A model generated the notes under the pieces. It was not told where the DNA came from and searched no databases. It was given only the letters and a program-made list of their open reading frames with translations. Positions 7,580-16,465 of a DNA stretch of 64,000 nucleotides are shown here, one piece after another. Each line of letters starts with the position of its first letter. The first letter of the stretch is position 1. The DNA comes from Roseisalinus antarcticus (GTDB taxonomy: Bacteria; Pseudomonadota; Alphaproteobacteria; Rhodobacterales; Rhodobacteraceae): NCBI RefSeq assembly GCF_900172355.1, contig NZ_FWFZ01000004.1, positions 1-64,000 on the forward strand. The letters run 5' to 3'. The position numbers were made by a program, and so were the translations under genes.

Positions 7580-8875
7580 TCAGTTCGCCGTAAGCATTTG
7601 GGTGAGCGTATCGACAGCGGCCAGCGCCTCGACACGGGTGGTTGCGGCCTCGGTCCAGCCGGACAGGGCCTCTTTCGCCCCATCGGGCAGGGTCTCGATC
7701 TCGGCAAGCGCGTCCTGCAGACGCCCCTCCGCCACCGCGGCCTCGGCCCGGGAGAGGACCGCATCGGCGCTGTCGCCTTCGCGCGGCTCGACCGAGCGGA
7801 CATTGAACTGACGCTGGAAGAAGCCGCCCATGCCGCCGCCCTCGTTTTCCGAGCGCACCGTGGCAAGCGCCTCGCGGGCGGCGTCGGGGAACTCGGCGCG
7901 CAGGGTCGCCACGCTCGGCACGCCGCCGTCGGCATTCGCGGCCAGGACCTCGGGCGCCTCGGCGGCGCCGATCTGCACGAAGGTCTCCATCGCGTCGGCA
8001 TAGGGCACGCCGCTCTCGACGCCGGACCGGATGCCGGACAGGGCCGCGCGGGCCTCGGCGGCGGTCGCGGCCGCTTCTGACTGGGTCTCGACCGCGGCGG
8101 CCTCGGCGCGCACTGCCGCGAGACCGTCGGTGATTTCCGCCCGCAGCTCTTCGAAGCCGTCTTCGACGCTCGAGACGCGCGAGGTCAGATCGTCCACCGC
8201 CTGGGCCGTCTCTTCGCGCAGGCCCGCGATTTCGCGCTCATAGGCGTCGATGGCCTCCGTCGACAGGCTGCCGTCGGCCTCGGGGCGCTGTTCGAGATTG
8301 GTCAGCCGATCCTCGAAGCCCGAGACGTCTTCGCCCAGCGCGTCGATCGACGCGGTGAGGTCATCGCGCAGACCCGCGACGCTGCCACTGGCCTCGGCCG
8401 CGGCGGTCGAGGCGGCCTCCACCTCCGATTGCAGCGGGCCGATGTCGGGGCCGTCGGCAAGATCGGCCGTTGTGCCCTCGAGGTTGGACAGACGGGATTG
8501 CAGCTCGGCGATGGTCGCGTCCCGCGCGGCAAGCTCGGCGGCGACGTCGGTGCCGCCCCCGCCCTGTTGGTCCTGCACGAAGGCAAGGCCATAGCCGATC
8601 GCCCCGGCGACCACCCCGCCCAGCACCAGCGGCAGGAAGCCGCCGCGCTTGGCCGGTGGCGCAGAGGCCGACGCGGGCGGCGGTGCCGGGCTGGCTACGG
8701 GCGCGGGGTCGAGGATCGGCGGGGCGCTCGATTCAGGCGTCGTCGCCGGCTCGGGGTCCGGCGGTGTCTGGGGTGTCTCGGCAAGGGACGGCTCGGCCAG
8801 CGTCATGTCGACGGCCTCCGGCGGCGCCTTGTCGGTTTGTTTCCCGGCAGTTTCCGGTATCTCTTCCTTCGCCAC
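7580..8875 (-). CDS. Alphaproteobacterial Mic60 (mitofilin-family) membrane protein
   Basis: A homologue of mitochondrial Mic60, which bends inner membranes and contacts the outer membrane. Layout of the 431-aa protein: a Pro/Ala/Glu-rich N-terminal region, one transmembrane segment (about residues 80-105, GGFLPLVLGGVVAGAIGYG), a long coiled coil (residues about 120-290) and a mitofilin-type C-terminal helical domain. The GTG at 8875 is preferred over an upstream TTG (8893) because GGGAGAGG lies 6 nt before it. It sits between hemD and the HemY/Orf52-like gene, the arrangement known from Rhodobacter, where Mic60 supports intracytoplasmic membrane formation. This suits a phototroph. Confidence 0.85.
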   Translation of the reverse strand: MAKEEIPETAGKQTDKAPPEAVDMTLAEPSLAETPQTPPDPEPATTPESSAPPILDPAPVASPAPPPASASAPPAKRGGFLPLVLGGVVAGAIGYGLAFVQDQQGGGGTDVAAELAARDATIAELQSRLSNLEGTTADLADGPDIGPLQSEVEAASTAAAEASGSVAGLRDDLTASIDALGEDVSGFEDRLTNLEQRPEADGSLSTEAIDAYEREIAGLREETAQAVDDLTSRVSSVEDGFEELRAEITDGLAAVRAEAAAVETQSEAAATAAEARAALSGIRSGVESGVPYADAMETFVQIGAAEAPEVLAANADGGVPSVATLRAEFPDAAREALATVRSENEGGGMGGFFQRQFNVRSVEPREGDSADAVLSRAEAAVAEGRLQDALAEIETLPDGAKEALSGWTEAATTRVEALAAVDTLTQMLTAN

Positions 8876-8947
8876 GTCCGCGACCTCTCCCAATATTTCG
8901 GCCCGGCCCGGACCTTTGACGCAGCCTAGCCCGCACGACCGAGGGTC

Positions 8948-9673
8948 TCAAGCGGCGCCGTGCCCGTCCATTGTCGCCACCAGCGTCGCGCAGGTCAACG
9001 CGGCCATTGCGGCGCCGTCCGGCCGGTCAGCGATCACGCATTGGGCACAGATGAGTCCGGAGAGCGCCTCGGCGGCCGCCCGGCTGATGCAGATCGCGTG
9101 GATCGAGGCGGCGAACGGGCCCGCATCGGCGAAGATTTCCGCGGTCCGGGGCGAAAAGAGCGGGACGACGACGGGCGCCGTGCCCGCGAGCGCCGCCTGC
9201 GCCTCGGGGGTCGGGGGCACGGCGATCTGGTCGTAGGCCACCCGTTCCACCGTCTCCAGCCCGGCGGCCGTAAGCCGCGCCGCAAGGTCCCCGCGGCTGT
9301 GCCGGCCCCGAAGGTGGAGCAGCGGCAGGGGCGGCGCGGCCCCGATGAGCCTTGCATAGAGCGCGTCCGCGTCGCCCCCGGCAGAGGCCGCGTCAAACCC
9401 CCCCTCGGTCGCCGCCTCGGCCGTCCGGTCGCCGACGCACCAGGCTGGCGTCCCGGCCGCCACCCCGAGCCTTGCCGCCGCCTCCGCGCCCTGGGCCGAG
9501 GTCAGGACCAGCCCGCCGATCTGCGCCGGCAGGCTTACCCCCAGCGGCACGATGCCCAGAAGCGGCGACAGGATCCTGGGGACCGGTCGGCCCACAAGAT
9601 CCACGACATCGGCGCCGAATCGCAGGGACGCGGCGGAGGGGCGGGTCAGAAGCAGGATCGGCTCGGCGGTCAT
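8948..9673 (-). CDS. hemD: Uroporphyrinogen-III synthase
   Basis: Closes hydroxymethylbilane with D-ring inversion to give uroporphyrinogen III, the branch point to haem, cobalamin and bacteriochlorophyll. The 241-aa protein has the two-lobed HemD pattern: an opening LLTRP strand, a middle [11 protein letters not shown] segment and a second-lobe FSPRTAE segment. HemD is poorly conserved, so the call rests on these motifs, the length and the mic60/hemY neighbours, which are standard in Rhodobacterales. ATG 9673 is chosen because the upstream extension has no homology-like sequence. hemC is not next to it in this window. Confidence 0.85.
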   Translation of the reverse strand: MTAEPILLLTRPSAASLRFGADVVDLVGRPVPRILSPLLGIVPLGVSLPAQIGGLVLTSAQGAEAAARLGVAAGTPAWCVGDRTAEAATEGGFDAASAGGDADALYARLIGAAPPLPLLHLRGRHSRGDLAARLTAAGLETVERVAYDQIAVPPTPEAQAALAGTAPVVVPLFSPRTAEIFADAGPFAASIHAICISRAAAEALSGLICAQCVIADRPDGAAMAALTCATLVATMDGHGAA

Positions 9674-9739
9674 CGGCAACCCATTGTCGCGACAGGGGGC
9701 GAGTGTTACTCGGGTCTGCCCCAAGAGCAACCGCGCCCC

Positions 9740-10822
9740 ATGCAGACCGACCCGCTGATCCTCGGTATCGAATCAAGCTGCGACGACACCGCCGCTGCGG
9801 TGCTGCGCGGCCGCGAGATCCTGTCGAACGTCGTTCTGGGCCAGACCGACCTGCACGCGGCCTTCGGCGGGGTCGTGCCCGAGATCGCCGCCCGCGCCCA
9901 TGCCGAGAAGGTCGACATCGGCGTCGAACAGGCGCTGGCGGAGGCCGGCGTGCCGCTGTCGGCGATCGACGCCATCGCCGTCACCGCCGGGCCCGGACTG
10001 ATCGGCGGCGTGCTGGCTGGGGTCATGTGCGCCAAGGGCCTGGCGGCGGCGACCGGCAAGCCGCTGATCGGGGTCAACCACCTGGCCGGCCATGCACTGA
10101 CGCCCCGGCTGACCGACGATGTGCCCTTTCCCTACCTGCTGCTGCTGGTGTCGGGGGGCCATTGCCAGTTTCTGCTGGTGCGCGGACCCGAGGCCTTCAC
10201 CCGGCTCGGCGGCACGATCGACGACGCGCCGGGCGAGGCTTTCGACAAGACCGCCCGCCTGCTCGCCCTGCCCCAGCCCGGCGGCCCGCAGGTGGAGCGT
10301 TGCGCCCGGGCGGGCGACCCCGGGCGGTTCCGTCTGCCCCGACCGCTGCTGGATCGCCCGGGGTGCGACATGAGCTTTTCCGGCCTCAAGACCGCGCTGC
10401 TGCGGACCCGCGACGCGGTGATCGCGGAGAAAGGCGGGCTGACCGAACGGGACCGGGCCGACCTTTGCGCCGGGTTCCAGGCCGCCGTCACCGACATCCT
10501 GGCCGAGAAGAGCCGCCGCGCCATCGCCCTCTACGACGCAGAGCGCCCCGCCATCCGCACCCTCGCCGTCGCCGGCGGGGTCGCGGCGAACGGCCCGATC
10601 CGCGCGGCGTTGCAGACGCTTTGCGCCGGAACAGAGACGCATTTCGTCGCCCCGCCGCTCGCGCTTTGCACCGACAATGCCGCGATGATCGCCTATGCCG
10701 GGGGCGAACGCCTGCGGCTGGGACATCGCGACGGGATGACGCTCGCCGCCCGGCCGCGCTGGCCGCTGGACGACCGGGCGCCGGCGCTGCTCGGCTCCGG
10801 CAAGAAGGGGGCCAAGGCATGA
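9740..10822 (+). CDS. tsaD: tRNA N6-threonylcarbamoyladenosine transferase TsaD
   Basis: Transfers the threonylcarbamoyl group to A37 of tRNAs that read ANN codons, working with TsaB, TsaE and TsaC. The 360-aa ASKHA-fold protein shows [13 protein letters not shown] at the N-terminus, the metal-binding HLAGH motif (HxxxH) around residue 115, SGGHCQFL, and [11 protein letters not shown] and [12 protein letters not shown] at the C-terminus. It is divergent from hemD and overlaps gpsA by 4 nt (ATGA), so tsaD-gpsA-EVE form a coupled operon. tsaE lies 11 kb away in this window. Confidence 0.97.
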   Translation: MQTDPLILGIESSCDDTAAAVLRGREILSNVVLGQTDLHAAFGGVVPEIAARAHAEKVDIGVEQALAEAGVPLSAIDAIAVTAGPGLIGGVLAGVMCAKGLAAATGKPLIGVNHLAGHALTPRLTDDVPFPYLLLLVSGGHCQFLLVRGPEAFTRLGGTIDDAPGEAFDKTARLLALPQPGGPQVERCARAGDPGRFRLPRPLLDRPGCDMSFSGLKTALLRTRDAVIAEKGGLTERDRADLCAGFQAAVTDILAEKSRRAIALYDAERPAIRTLAVAGGVAANGPIRAALQTLCAGTETHFVAPPLALCTDNAAMIAYAGGERLRLGHRDGMTLAARPRWPLDDRAPALLGSGKKGAKA

Positions 10823-11775
10823 TCGCCGTCGCCGGGGCCGGCGCCTTCGGGACCGCGCTGGCCATATCGCTCGCCTCGAACGGCCCGGTCACGCTCTGGG
10901 CGCGTGACGCGGCGGCGTCGGCCCGGATGCGTGAGCGCCGGGAGACCGCCTATCTGCCAGGCGTCACGCTGCCCGCCGGCATCGACATCACCGCCGAGAT
11001 GGCCGCCGTCGCTCTTGCCGATACCGTCCTGCTCGCCATGCCCGCGCAGACGATCCGGGGCTTCCTGGAGGCCAACCGCGACGCCCTCGACGGCAAGGCG
11101 CTGGTGGCCTGCTGCAAGGGCATCGACCTTGCGACGCTGACGGGCGCGGCCAGCACAATCGGCGCCATCCTGCCGGGGGCCACCCCGGCGATCCTCACCG
11201 GGCCGAGCTTTGCCGCCGACATTGCCCGGGGCCTGCCCACCGCCCTGACCATCGCCTGCGCCGACGAAGGGGCGGGCCACCGGCTGCAACGCGACCTGAC
11301 GACCGGCAACCTGCGGCTCTATCGCACCACCGATACGCTGGGCGCGGAACTGGGCGGGGCGCTGAAGAACGTCATCGCCATCGCCAGCGGCGCCTGCATC
11401 GGAAAGGGCTACGGGGCCAGCGCCCGGGCCGCCCTGATGACCCGTGGCTTCGCCGAGATGCAGCGCCTCGCCGCCCATCTGGGCGCCGATCCCGCCACGC
11501 TCATGGGGCTTTCGGGCTTTGGTGACCTGACGCTGACCTGCACCTCGGATCTGTCGCGCAACTACCGCTTCGGCCTGGCCCTGGGGCGGGGGGAGGCGTT
11601 CGACGCCGGCGCCACCGTCGAGGGCGTCAGGACGGCCGAGGCCGTCGCCCACCTTGCCCGCCGCGAGGGGGTCGACATGCCGATCACGACGCTGGTGGCG
11701 GAGGTGGTGGGCGGGCGGATCGAGGTCGCCGCCGGCCTCGGCCAGCTTCTTTCGCGTCCACTCAAGGAGGAATGA
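10819..11775 (+). CDS. gpsA: NAD(P)H-dependent glycerol-3-phosphate dehydrogenase
   Basis: Reduces dihydroxyacetone phosphate to sn-glycerol 3-phosphate for phospholipid synthesis, in the cytosol. The 318-aa protein has an N-terminal Rossmann motif [10 protein letters not shown], the substrate-domain motif TGPSFA, the catalytic Lys in [12 protein letters not shown] and the [11 protein letters not shown] stretch. It overlaps tsaD and the following EVE gene by 4 nt each, so translational coupling is likely. Confidence 0.96.
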   Translation: MIAVAGAGAFGTALAISLASNGPVTLWARDAAASARMRERRETAYLPGVTLPAGIDITAEMAAVALADTVLLAMPAQTIRGFLEANRDALDGKALVACCKGIDLATLTGAASTIGAILPGATPAILTGPSFAADIARGLPTALTIACADEGAGHRLQRDLTTGNLRLYRTTDTLGAELGGALKNVIAIASGACIGKGYGASARAALMTRGFAEMQRLAAHLGADPATLMGLSGFGDLTLTCTSDLSRNYRFGLALGRGEAFDAGATVEGVRTAEAVAHLARREGVDMPITTLVAEVVGGRIEVAAGLGQLLSRPLKEE

Positions 11776-12197
11776 TGCGCTATTGGCTCTTCAAATCCGA
11801 ACCCTCGGCCTGGGGCTGGGACGATCAGGTCGCGCGCGGGGACGCGGGCGAGGAATGGAACGGCGTCCGCAACTACCAGGCCCGCAATTTCATGCGCGAG
11901 ATGGCGGTGGGCGACCGGGGCTTCTTCTACCATTCGCAAAAGGAAAAATCGGTGGTCGGCATCGTCGAGGTCATCGCCGCCTCGCATCCCGACAGCACCA
12001 CCGACGACCCGCGCTGGGATTGCGTGGACATCAAGGCAGTGCGGCCGTTCACCCGCCCCGTCACCCTGGACGCGATCAAGGCCGAGGCTGCGCTGGGCGA
12101 CATGGTCCTGGTGCGCAACACGCGCCTGTCCGTTCAGCCCGTGGCCGAGGCGGAATGGCGCAGGATCTGTGAAATTGGGGAGACAGGTCCCGATTGA
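11772..12197 (+). CDS. EVE-domain protein
   Basis: A small (141 aa) EVE/PUA-fold protein. The hallmark W-LFKSEP start, the [14 protein letters not shown] helix, and the FYHS...GIVEV core are all present. EVE domains recognise modified bases in DNA or RNA; stand-alone EVE proteins of this ThyN-like type are widespread in proteobacteria with no settled role. It starts within the gpsA stop (ATGA) after the Shine-Dalgarno AAGGAGG, so it belongs to the tsaD operon. Confidence 0.9.
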   Translation: MMRYWLFKSEPSAWGWDDQVARGDAGEEWNGVRNYQARNFMREMAVGDRGFFYHSQKEKSVVGIVEVIAASHPDSTTDDPRWDCVDIKAVRPFTRPVTLDAIKAEAALGDMVLVRNTRLSVQPVAEAEWRRICEIGETGPD

Positions 12198-12231
12198 TGC
12201 GACATTGTGACGCTCAAACATGGAGTGTCCG

Positions 12232-12627
12232 ATGGGTTTTCTGAACGTGATCGTCGCAGCCTTCGCGGGCTTTGCCTTCGGGGCGCTGTGGTACGGGCTG
12301 CTGTCGGGGCCCTGGATGGCGGCGGCCAACGTGCCGACGAACGCCAAGGGTCAGCCCGCCAACGCGTCCACCCCGGTGCCCTATGTGCTGTCCTTCGTCT
12401 GTATCCTGATCGTCGCGGGCATGATGCGGCACATCTTTGCGCTGTCCGCCATCGACACACTCGGCGAGGGCCTGGTCGCGGGTTTCGGCATCGGGGCCTT
12501 CTTCATCAGCCCCTGGATAGTCCTGAACAACGGCTACGCCATGCGCCCGATGAAGCTGTCGTTGATCGACAGCGGCTATGCCACCTTCGGATGCACCATC
12601 GTCGGGCTGGTTCTGACGCTGTTCTGA
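12232..12627 (+). CDS. DUF1761-family membrane protein
   Basis: A 131-aa integral membrane protein with about four hydrophobic segments. The opening NVIVAAFAGFAFGALWYG and the later GFGIGAFFISPWIVLN are typical of DUF1761 proteins, whose function is unknown. ATG 12232 is chosen because GGAG (12223-12226) precedes it; an ATG 12 nt upstream is possible. It follows the EVE gene by 34 nt on the same strand and a hairpin lies downstream. Confidence 0.75.
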   Translation: MGFLNVIVAAFAGFAFGALWYGLLSGPWMAAANVPTNAKGQPANASTPVPYVLSFVCILIVAGMMRHIFALSAIDTLGEGLVAGFGIGAFFISPWIVLNNGYAMRPMKLSLIDSGYATFGCTIVGLVLTLF

Positions 12628-12669
12628 GGCCTGGCTTGATGGCACGGCGCCGGAGAGCCATGAGGGTCC

Positions 12670-12695
12670 GGGGACGCTTTCCCACAAGCGTCCCC
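12670..12695 (+). terminator. Strong hairpin in the convergent gap
   Basis: GGGGACGCTT and AAGCGTCCCC make a perfect 10-bp stem with a 6-nt loop between the DUF1761 gene and the oppositely oriented DUF2853 gene. There is no long T tract. The rest of the gap 12628-12840 holds nothing I can identify. Confidence 0.6.
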
Positions 12696-12840
12696 GCTCA
12701 CCCCCGAAGGTCTTCTCCTTTTCCCACTCGTCCGGTCCATCCGCTCGATCCAGGAAGACGTGGTGATTTGAGCTGCACCGATCTGGCCCGCCAAAGCAAA
12801 CCCGAAATGCGCGGTATTCGACTCAGATTGACTCGGACCC

Positions 12841-13182
12841 TCAGCCGTAGATCGACTCTCTGCCGAAATGCTTGGTCAGCATGTAATAAACCACGGGGCG
12901 ATACTTGTTCCGCTCCGACTTGCCGTAGGTCTCGATCACCTGGTTGATGGCATCCATCAGCTCGGGCCCGTCCGAGAGGCCCAGTTTCTTGACGAGGAAG
13001 TTGTTCTTGACGGTTTCGAGCTCTTTCGGCTGGCTTCCGGCGACCGTCGCGGCATCGGCATCATAGATCGAGGGGCCGCACCCGATCGTGACCTTTCGCA
13101 GCAGGTCCATGTCCGGCTCCATCCCGCATTTGGTCCGAAGATCCTCGGCGTATTGAAGGATAAGGTCGTCTCTCTTGCCCAT
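12841..13182 (-). CDS. DUF2853-family protein
   Basis: A 113-aa soluble protein with no signal or membrane segment. It matches the DUF2853 pattern (MGKRDDLILQYAEDL..., CGPSIYDADA, then YYMLTKHFG at the C-terminus). The function is unknown. It is monocistronic, separated from ahcY by 164 nt and a terminator. Confidence 0.75.
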   Translation of the reverse strand: MGKRDDLILQYAEDLRTKCGMEPDMDLLRKVTIGCGPSIYDADAATVAGSQPKELETVKNNFLVKKLGLSDGPELMDAINQVIETYGKSERNKYRPVVYYMLTKHFGRESIYG

Positions 13183-13272
13183 GATCTGGCCTCCCAGCCC
13201 TGTGTGCGGCGCCCCTGGCGCCTTCCCGCTAGCGGGATGTTAGTGTCACGAAACATTGAAGGTCAAAAGGAA

Positions 13273-13307
13273 ACCGGCGGCGCCCCGTTCAGGGTGGCGC
13301 CGCCGGT
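13273..13307 (-). terminator. Terminator after ahcY
   Basis: ACCGGCGGCGCC and GGCGCCGCCGGT form a perfect 12-bp stem with an 11-nt loop, 40 nt beyond the ahcY stop on the minus strand. Confidence 0.75.
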
Positions 13308-13346
13308 GCCGGCCCCGACTGTGCGGCGGGACCGGGGTCACGGGGG

Positions 13347-14735
13347 TCAGTAGCGGTAGTGCTCGGGCTTGAACGGGCCTTCGGGCGTGACGCCGATATA
13401 GGCGGCCTGCTCGGGGTTCAGCTCGGTGAGCTTCACACCGATCCGAGCAAGGTGCAGCCGCGCGACCTTTTCATCGAGATGCTTGGGCAGGATGTAGACC
13501 TGGTTGGAATATTCCGCGCCCTTGGTCCACAGCTCGATCTGCGCCAGCACCTGGTTGGTGAACGACGCGGACATCACGAAGGACGGGTGGCCGGTGGCGT
13601 TGCCGAGGTTCAGCAGGCGGCCTTCGGACAGCAGGATGATGCGATTGCCGGACGGCATCTCGATCATGTCCACCTGTTCCTTGATGTTGGTCCACTTGTG
13701 GTTCTTGAGGGCCGCCACCTGGATCTCGTTGTCGAAATGGCCAATGTTGCCGACGATCGCCATGTCCTTCATCTGGCGCATGTGATCAATGCGGACGACG
13801 TCCTTGTTGCCGGTGGTGGTGATGAAGATGTCGGCCGTGTCGATCACGTCCTCCAGCACCACGACCTCGAACCCGTCCATCGCCGCCTGAAGCGCACAGA
13901 TCGGATCGACCTCGGTCACCTTGACGCGAGCGCCCGCGCCGCGCAGCGAGGCCGCCGATCCCTTGCCCACATCGCCATAGCCGCAGACCACCGCGACCTT
14001 GCCGGCCATCATCGTGTCGGTGGCGCGGCGGATCCCGTCGACCAGGCTTTCCTTGCAGCCGTACTTGTTGTCGAACTTCGACTTGGTCACGCTGTCGTTG
14101 ACGTTGATCGCGGGGAACGGCAGCTGACCATCGCGCACAAGCTCATACAGGCGATGCACGCCGGTCGTCGTCTCCTCGGACACGCCCTTGATCTGGTCGC
14201 GCATCCTGGTGAACCAGCCCGGGCTTTCGGCCATCCGCTTCTTGATCTGGGCCTTGATGACCTCTTCCTCTTCCGACGTCGGGACAGAGATCATGTCTTC
14301 GCCCGCCTCCATCCGCGCCCCGAAAAGAACGTAGAGCGTCGCGTCGCCGCCATCGTCGAGGATCATGTTCGGCCCGTCCGTGAACTGGAACGAGCGGTCG
14401 AGGTAGTCCCAATGCTCGGCCAGCGACTGGCCCTTGATCGCGAAGACCGGGATGCCGGCGTCGGCGATCACCGCCGCCGCGTGATCCTGGGTGGAGAAGA
14501 TGTTGCACGACGCCCAGCGGACGTCGGCGCCCAGCGCGACCAGCGTCTCGATCAGCGCGGCGGTCTGGATCGTCATGTGCAGCGAGCCGACGATCCGGGC
14601 GCCTTTCAGCGGCTTGCTCTCGCCGTATTCCTCGCGCAGCGCCATCAGCCCCGGCATCTCCGTTTCGGCGATGTCGAGCTCCTTGCGGCCGTAGCCCGCA
14701 AGGGCGATGTCCTTGACGATGTAATCCTTTGCCAT
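13347..14735 (-). CDS. ahcY: Adenosylhomocysteinase
   Basis: Hydrolyses S-adenosylhomocysteine to adenosine and homocysteine using bound NAD, removing the inhibitor formed by every SAM-dependent methylation. The 462-aa protein shows the full family signature: [21 protein letters not shown] at the start, the [12 protein letters not shown] substrate site, the NAD-binding [10 protein letters not shown] loop and the C-terminal KPEHYRY. The Shine-Dalgarno GGAG lies 9 nt before the ATG. I looked for a SAH riboswitch upstream and could not support one. Confidence 0.98.
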   Translation of the reverse strand: MAKDYIVKDIALAGYGRKELDIAETEMPGLMALREEYGESKPLKGARIVGSLHMTIQTAALIETLVALGADVRWASCNIFSTQDHAAAVIADAGIPVFAIKGQSLAEHWDYLDRSFQFTDGPNMILDDGGDATLYVLFGARMEAGEDMISVPTSEEEEVIKAQIKKRMAESPGWFTRMRDQIKGVSEETTTGVHRLYELVRDGQLPFPAINVNDSVTKSKFDNKYGCKESLVDGIRRATDTMMAGKVAVVCGYGDVGKGSAASLRGAGARVKVTEVDPICALQAAMDGFEVVVLEDVIDTADIFITTTGNKDVVRIDHMRQMKDMAIVGNIGHFDNEIQVAALKNHKWTNIKEQVDMIEMPSGNRIILLSEGRLLNLGNATGHPSFVMSASFTNQVLAQIELWTKGAEYSNQVYILPKHLDEKVARLHLARIGVKLTELNPEQAAYIGVTPEGPFKPEHYRY

Positions 14736-14810
14736 TCCGGCGCTCCTGACACTGTATCTCTGGTTGCGACGGGCCTTAGCAGGATGGCCCTACCAGAACA
14801 ACAATCACTG

Positions 14811-15122
14811 TCAGCCCTCGACCCCGGCGGGCTGCAGACCCTCGGCCCCGTCGTCGAGCCAGACCTCGCCCGCCGCCATCACGCAGGACACGCCGTTCGG
14901 AAAGGTCTACAGGATCGTCCAGCTGCCGCCGTCCTCGTTTCTGAACACTTCGAAGATGCTCGACTCCTGTCGCATGCCCCGCCCCGGAAGCTCTTCGGAG
15001 TAGCTTTCGGCCAGGGGGCTCACCAGCACCTCGCGCGGAAGACAGAGGTTGTTCTGCGCAAGGGCCGGAGTGGACAGGGCCAGCCCCATGGCCGCGGCCG
15101 TCATCATCGTCCTGGTTGCCAT
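14811..15122 (-). pseudogene. Small secreted protein gene interrupted by an in-frame amber stop
   Basis: From ATG 15122 (GGAGA just upstream) the frame encodes a signal peptide (MATRTMMTAAAMGLALSTPALA) and a short mature domain with NLCLPREVLVSPLAESYSEE, then stops at TAG 14907-14909 (codon 72). The same frame continues past the TAG for 31 sense codons, TFPNGVSCVMAAGEVWLDD..., to TGA at 14811-14813. The post-stop part looks like the natural C-terminus, including a second Cys that could pair with the first. So this is a 103-aa family member with a nonsense mutation, a sequencing error, or a readthrough site. The function is unknown; the location is periplasmic. Confidence 0.7.
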
Positions 15123-15295
15123 TCTCGTCTCCCCGGGGTCTGGGGCGGGCCGGCGGCCCGCTGGTTGCTTGGCCTCCCTCGACATGTGGTGAATAAACGC
15201 AGGATCCGGTCACGCGGGCGCCTGTTGGCGCTCACATCGGACCGCAAGCGCAAGAATGCACATCAGTTGGGCGGTTTGCCTCGGAGTTGATCGAC

Positions 15296-15886
15296 ATGAA
15301 GCAGCCACGCGCCTGGCAAAGGATGCTCTCGGGCCGCAGGCTCGACCTGCTGGACCCGACGCCGGTGGACATAGAGATCGAGGACATCGCCCATGGCCTC
15401 GCCTTCGTCGCCCGCTGGAACGGCCAGACTCAGGGCGATTACGCCTATTCCGTCGCGGAACATTCCCTGCTGGTCGAAGAGATCTTCGGCCGCCAGGTGC
15501 CCGGCGCCCCGGTGAAATGGCGGCTGGCCGCGCTGCTGCACGATGCGCCGGAATACGTGATCGGCGACATGATCTCGCCGGTGAAGGCCGCCGTCGGGCC
15601 CGGCTACGGCGCACTCGACGATCGTCTGATGGCGGCGATCCACCTGCGCTTCGGCCTGCCGTCGGAGGTGCCGAAAACGGTCAAGCGGCAGATCAAGCGG
15701 GCGGACAAGGTCTCCGCCTGGCTCGAGGCGACCCGCATCGCCGGATTCTCGGAGGCGGAGGCGACCCGTTTCTTCGGCCGGCCCGAGACTGCATTGATCG
15801 AATCCTGCCGGATCCGCCTGCGCCCGCCGCTCCAGGTACGCGCCGACTATACCGGCCGCCACGCGGCGTTGATGGCAGCGCTCTAG
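15296..15886 (+). CDS. HD-domain hydrolase (YfbR-like)
   Basis: A 196-aa metal-dependent phosphohydrolase of the HD superfamily. The metal ligands are visible: the first His in VAEHSLLVEE, the HD doublet in LAALLHDAPEYVIGD, and a later Asp in RADKVSAWLEA. YfbR-type enzymes are 5'-nucleotidases acting on deoxynucleoside monophosphates. ATG 15296 is preferred over TTG 15287 because CGGAG (15282-15286) is well spaced from it. A strong hairpin follows the stop. Confidence 0.82.
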   Translation: MKQPRAWQRMLSGRRLDLLDPTPVDIEIEDIAHGLAFVARWNGQTQGDYAYSVAEHSLLVEEIFGRQVPGAPVKWRLAALLHDAPEYVIGDMISPVKAAVGPGYGALDDRLMAAIHLRFGLPSEVPKTVKRQIKRADKVSAWLEATRIAGFSEAEATRFFGRPETALIESCRIRLRPPLQVRADYTGRHAALMAAL

Positions 15887-15888
15887 GC

Positions 15889-15944
15889 CCGGGGGCCGCC
15901 GCCCCCGGCTCTCGGCACCCGGGGAAAAGGGGGCGGCGCCCCCT
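15889..15944 (+). terminator. Tandem GC-rich hairpins
   Basis: Two adjacent hairpins: CCGGGGGC-CGCC-GCCCCCGG (15889-15908) and GGGGGC-GGC-GCCCCC (15929-15943). They lie between convergent genes and likely act as terminators in both directions; such paired GC hairpins are common after genes in Rhodobacterales. Confidence 0.6.
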
Positions 15945-15959
15945 CCCCCGGGATCTGGT

Positions 15960-16121
15960 TCAGAGCAGGCCGGCCCGGATCATGGCCCGGCGCAGTCGGC
16001 CGATCTCCGCGCCCGTCGCCTTGCTGGTGGAAACCGGCGCCCGCCCACCGGGGGTCCGGGTCTGCGGGGTCGCTTCGGTGCGGGTTGCGGTGCGGAACGT
16101 GTCCGAGAAAATGCCCATCAT
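15960..16121 (-). CDS. Small basic hypothetical protein
   Basis: A possible 53-aa protein starting with a double Met (ATG at 16121 or 16118), MMGIFSDTFRTATRTEAT, and ending RRAMIRAGLL. It is rich in Thr, Arg and Ala with no signal peptide or recognised domain. A longer frame extends upstream but looks like random coding. Support is limited to an open frame followed directly by the tandem hairpins, so it may not be real. Confidence 0.35.
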   Translation of the reverse strand: MMGIFSDTFRTATRTEATPQTRTPGGRAPVSTSKATGAEIGRLRRAMIRAGLL

Positions 16122-16465
16122 GATGTGGTCATCTTTCAAGTCAGTGTTGCATGTCAGTGTTACAGGCCGAGGAGTCGGCATCCGCCGAACGCCCGGTGCC
16201 CGGTGCCCGGTGCAATGGGGGTGCCGGTGTCGTCCGCCGGCCCTGATATGTCGCAAATCGGCGTCCGCGCGATGGATGACATCGGTCCGGGTCAACGGAC
16301 ACAGGCTTTCCATCGATGCCGGAGGGGTCATGCCGGCGTTCCGCGCGTCCAGTCTCTCCGTCATGGGCCAATCCTCCCGCGTTCGTTTCGTTGTCCCATA
16401 GCTATGACACTTGCATCGACGGGGCGAGTCAGGAAGACTTGCAACATGTTAGGTCGACTTACAGC
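16122..16465. other. Intergenic region with short repeats upstream of the LysR gene
   Basis: No gene is supported. It contains two copies of GTCAGTGTT (16140-16148 and 16153-16161) and a 7-bp unit GCCCGGT repeated three times in tandem (16191-16211). The former spacing of 13 nt could suit a dimeric regulator. The promoter of the LysR gene should be at the right side of the gap, around 16400-16460. Confidence 0.4.

Noticed and set aside
8960-9739. Long N-terminal extension of tsaD on the plus strand
   Set aside because: It is antisense to hemD. TsaD begins with its family motif just after ATG 9740.
14228-14243. Further parS copies elsewhere in the window
   Set aside because: I looked for the GTTTCACGTGAAAC core along the window and found it only in mnmG and rsmG; the TTTCACGTGTGA at about 52814 lacks the second half.
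14736-14810. Possible SAH or SAM riboswitch upstream of ahcY
   Set aside because: The leader is short and I could not fit either consensus; the GGAG there serves as the ribosome site. A covariance-model search would decide.
13359-15290. Plus-strand open frame of 643 codons opposite ahcY
   Set aside because: Antisense to ahcY and to the small secreted-protein gene; no domain motif, and composition typical of a shadow frame.
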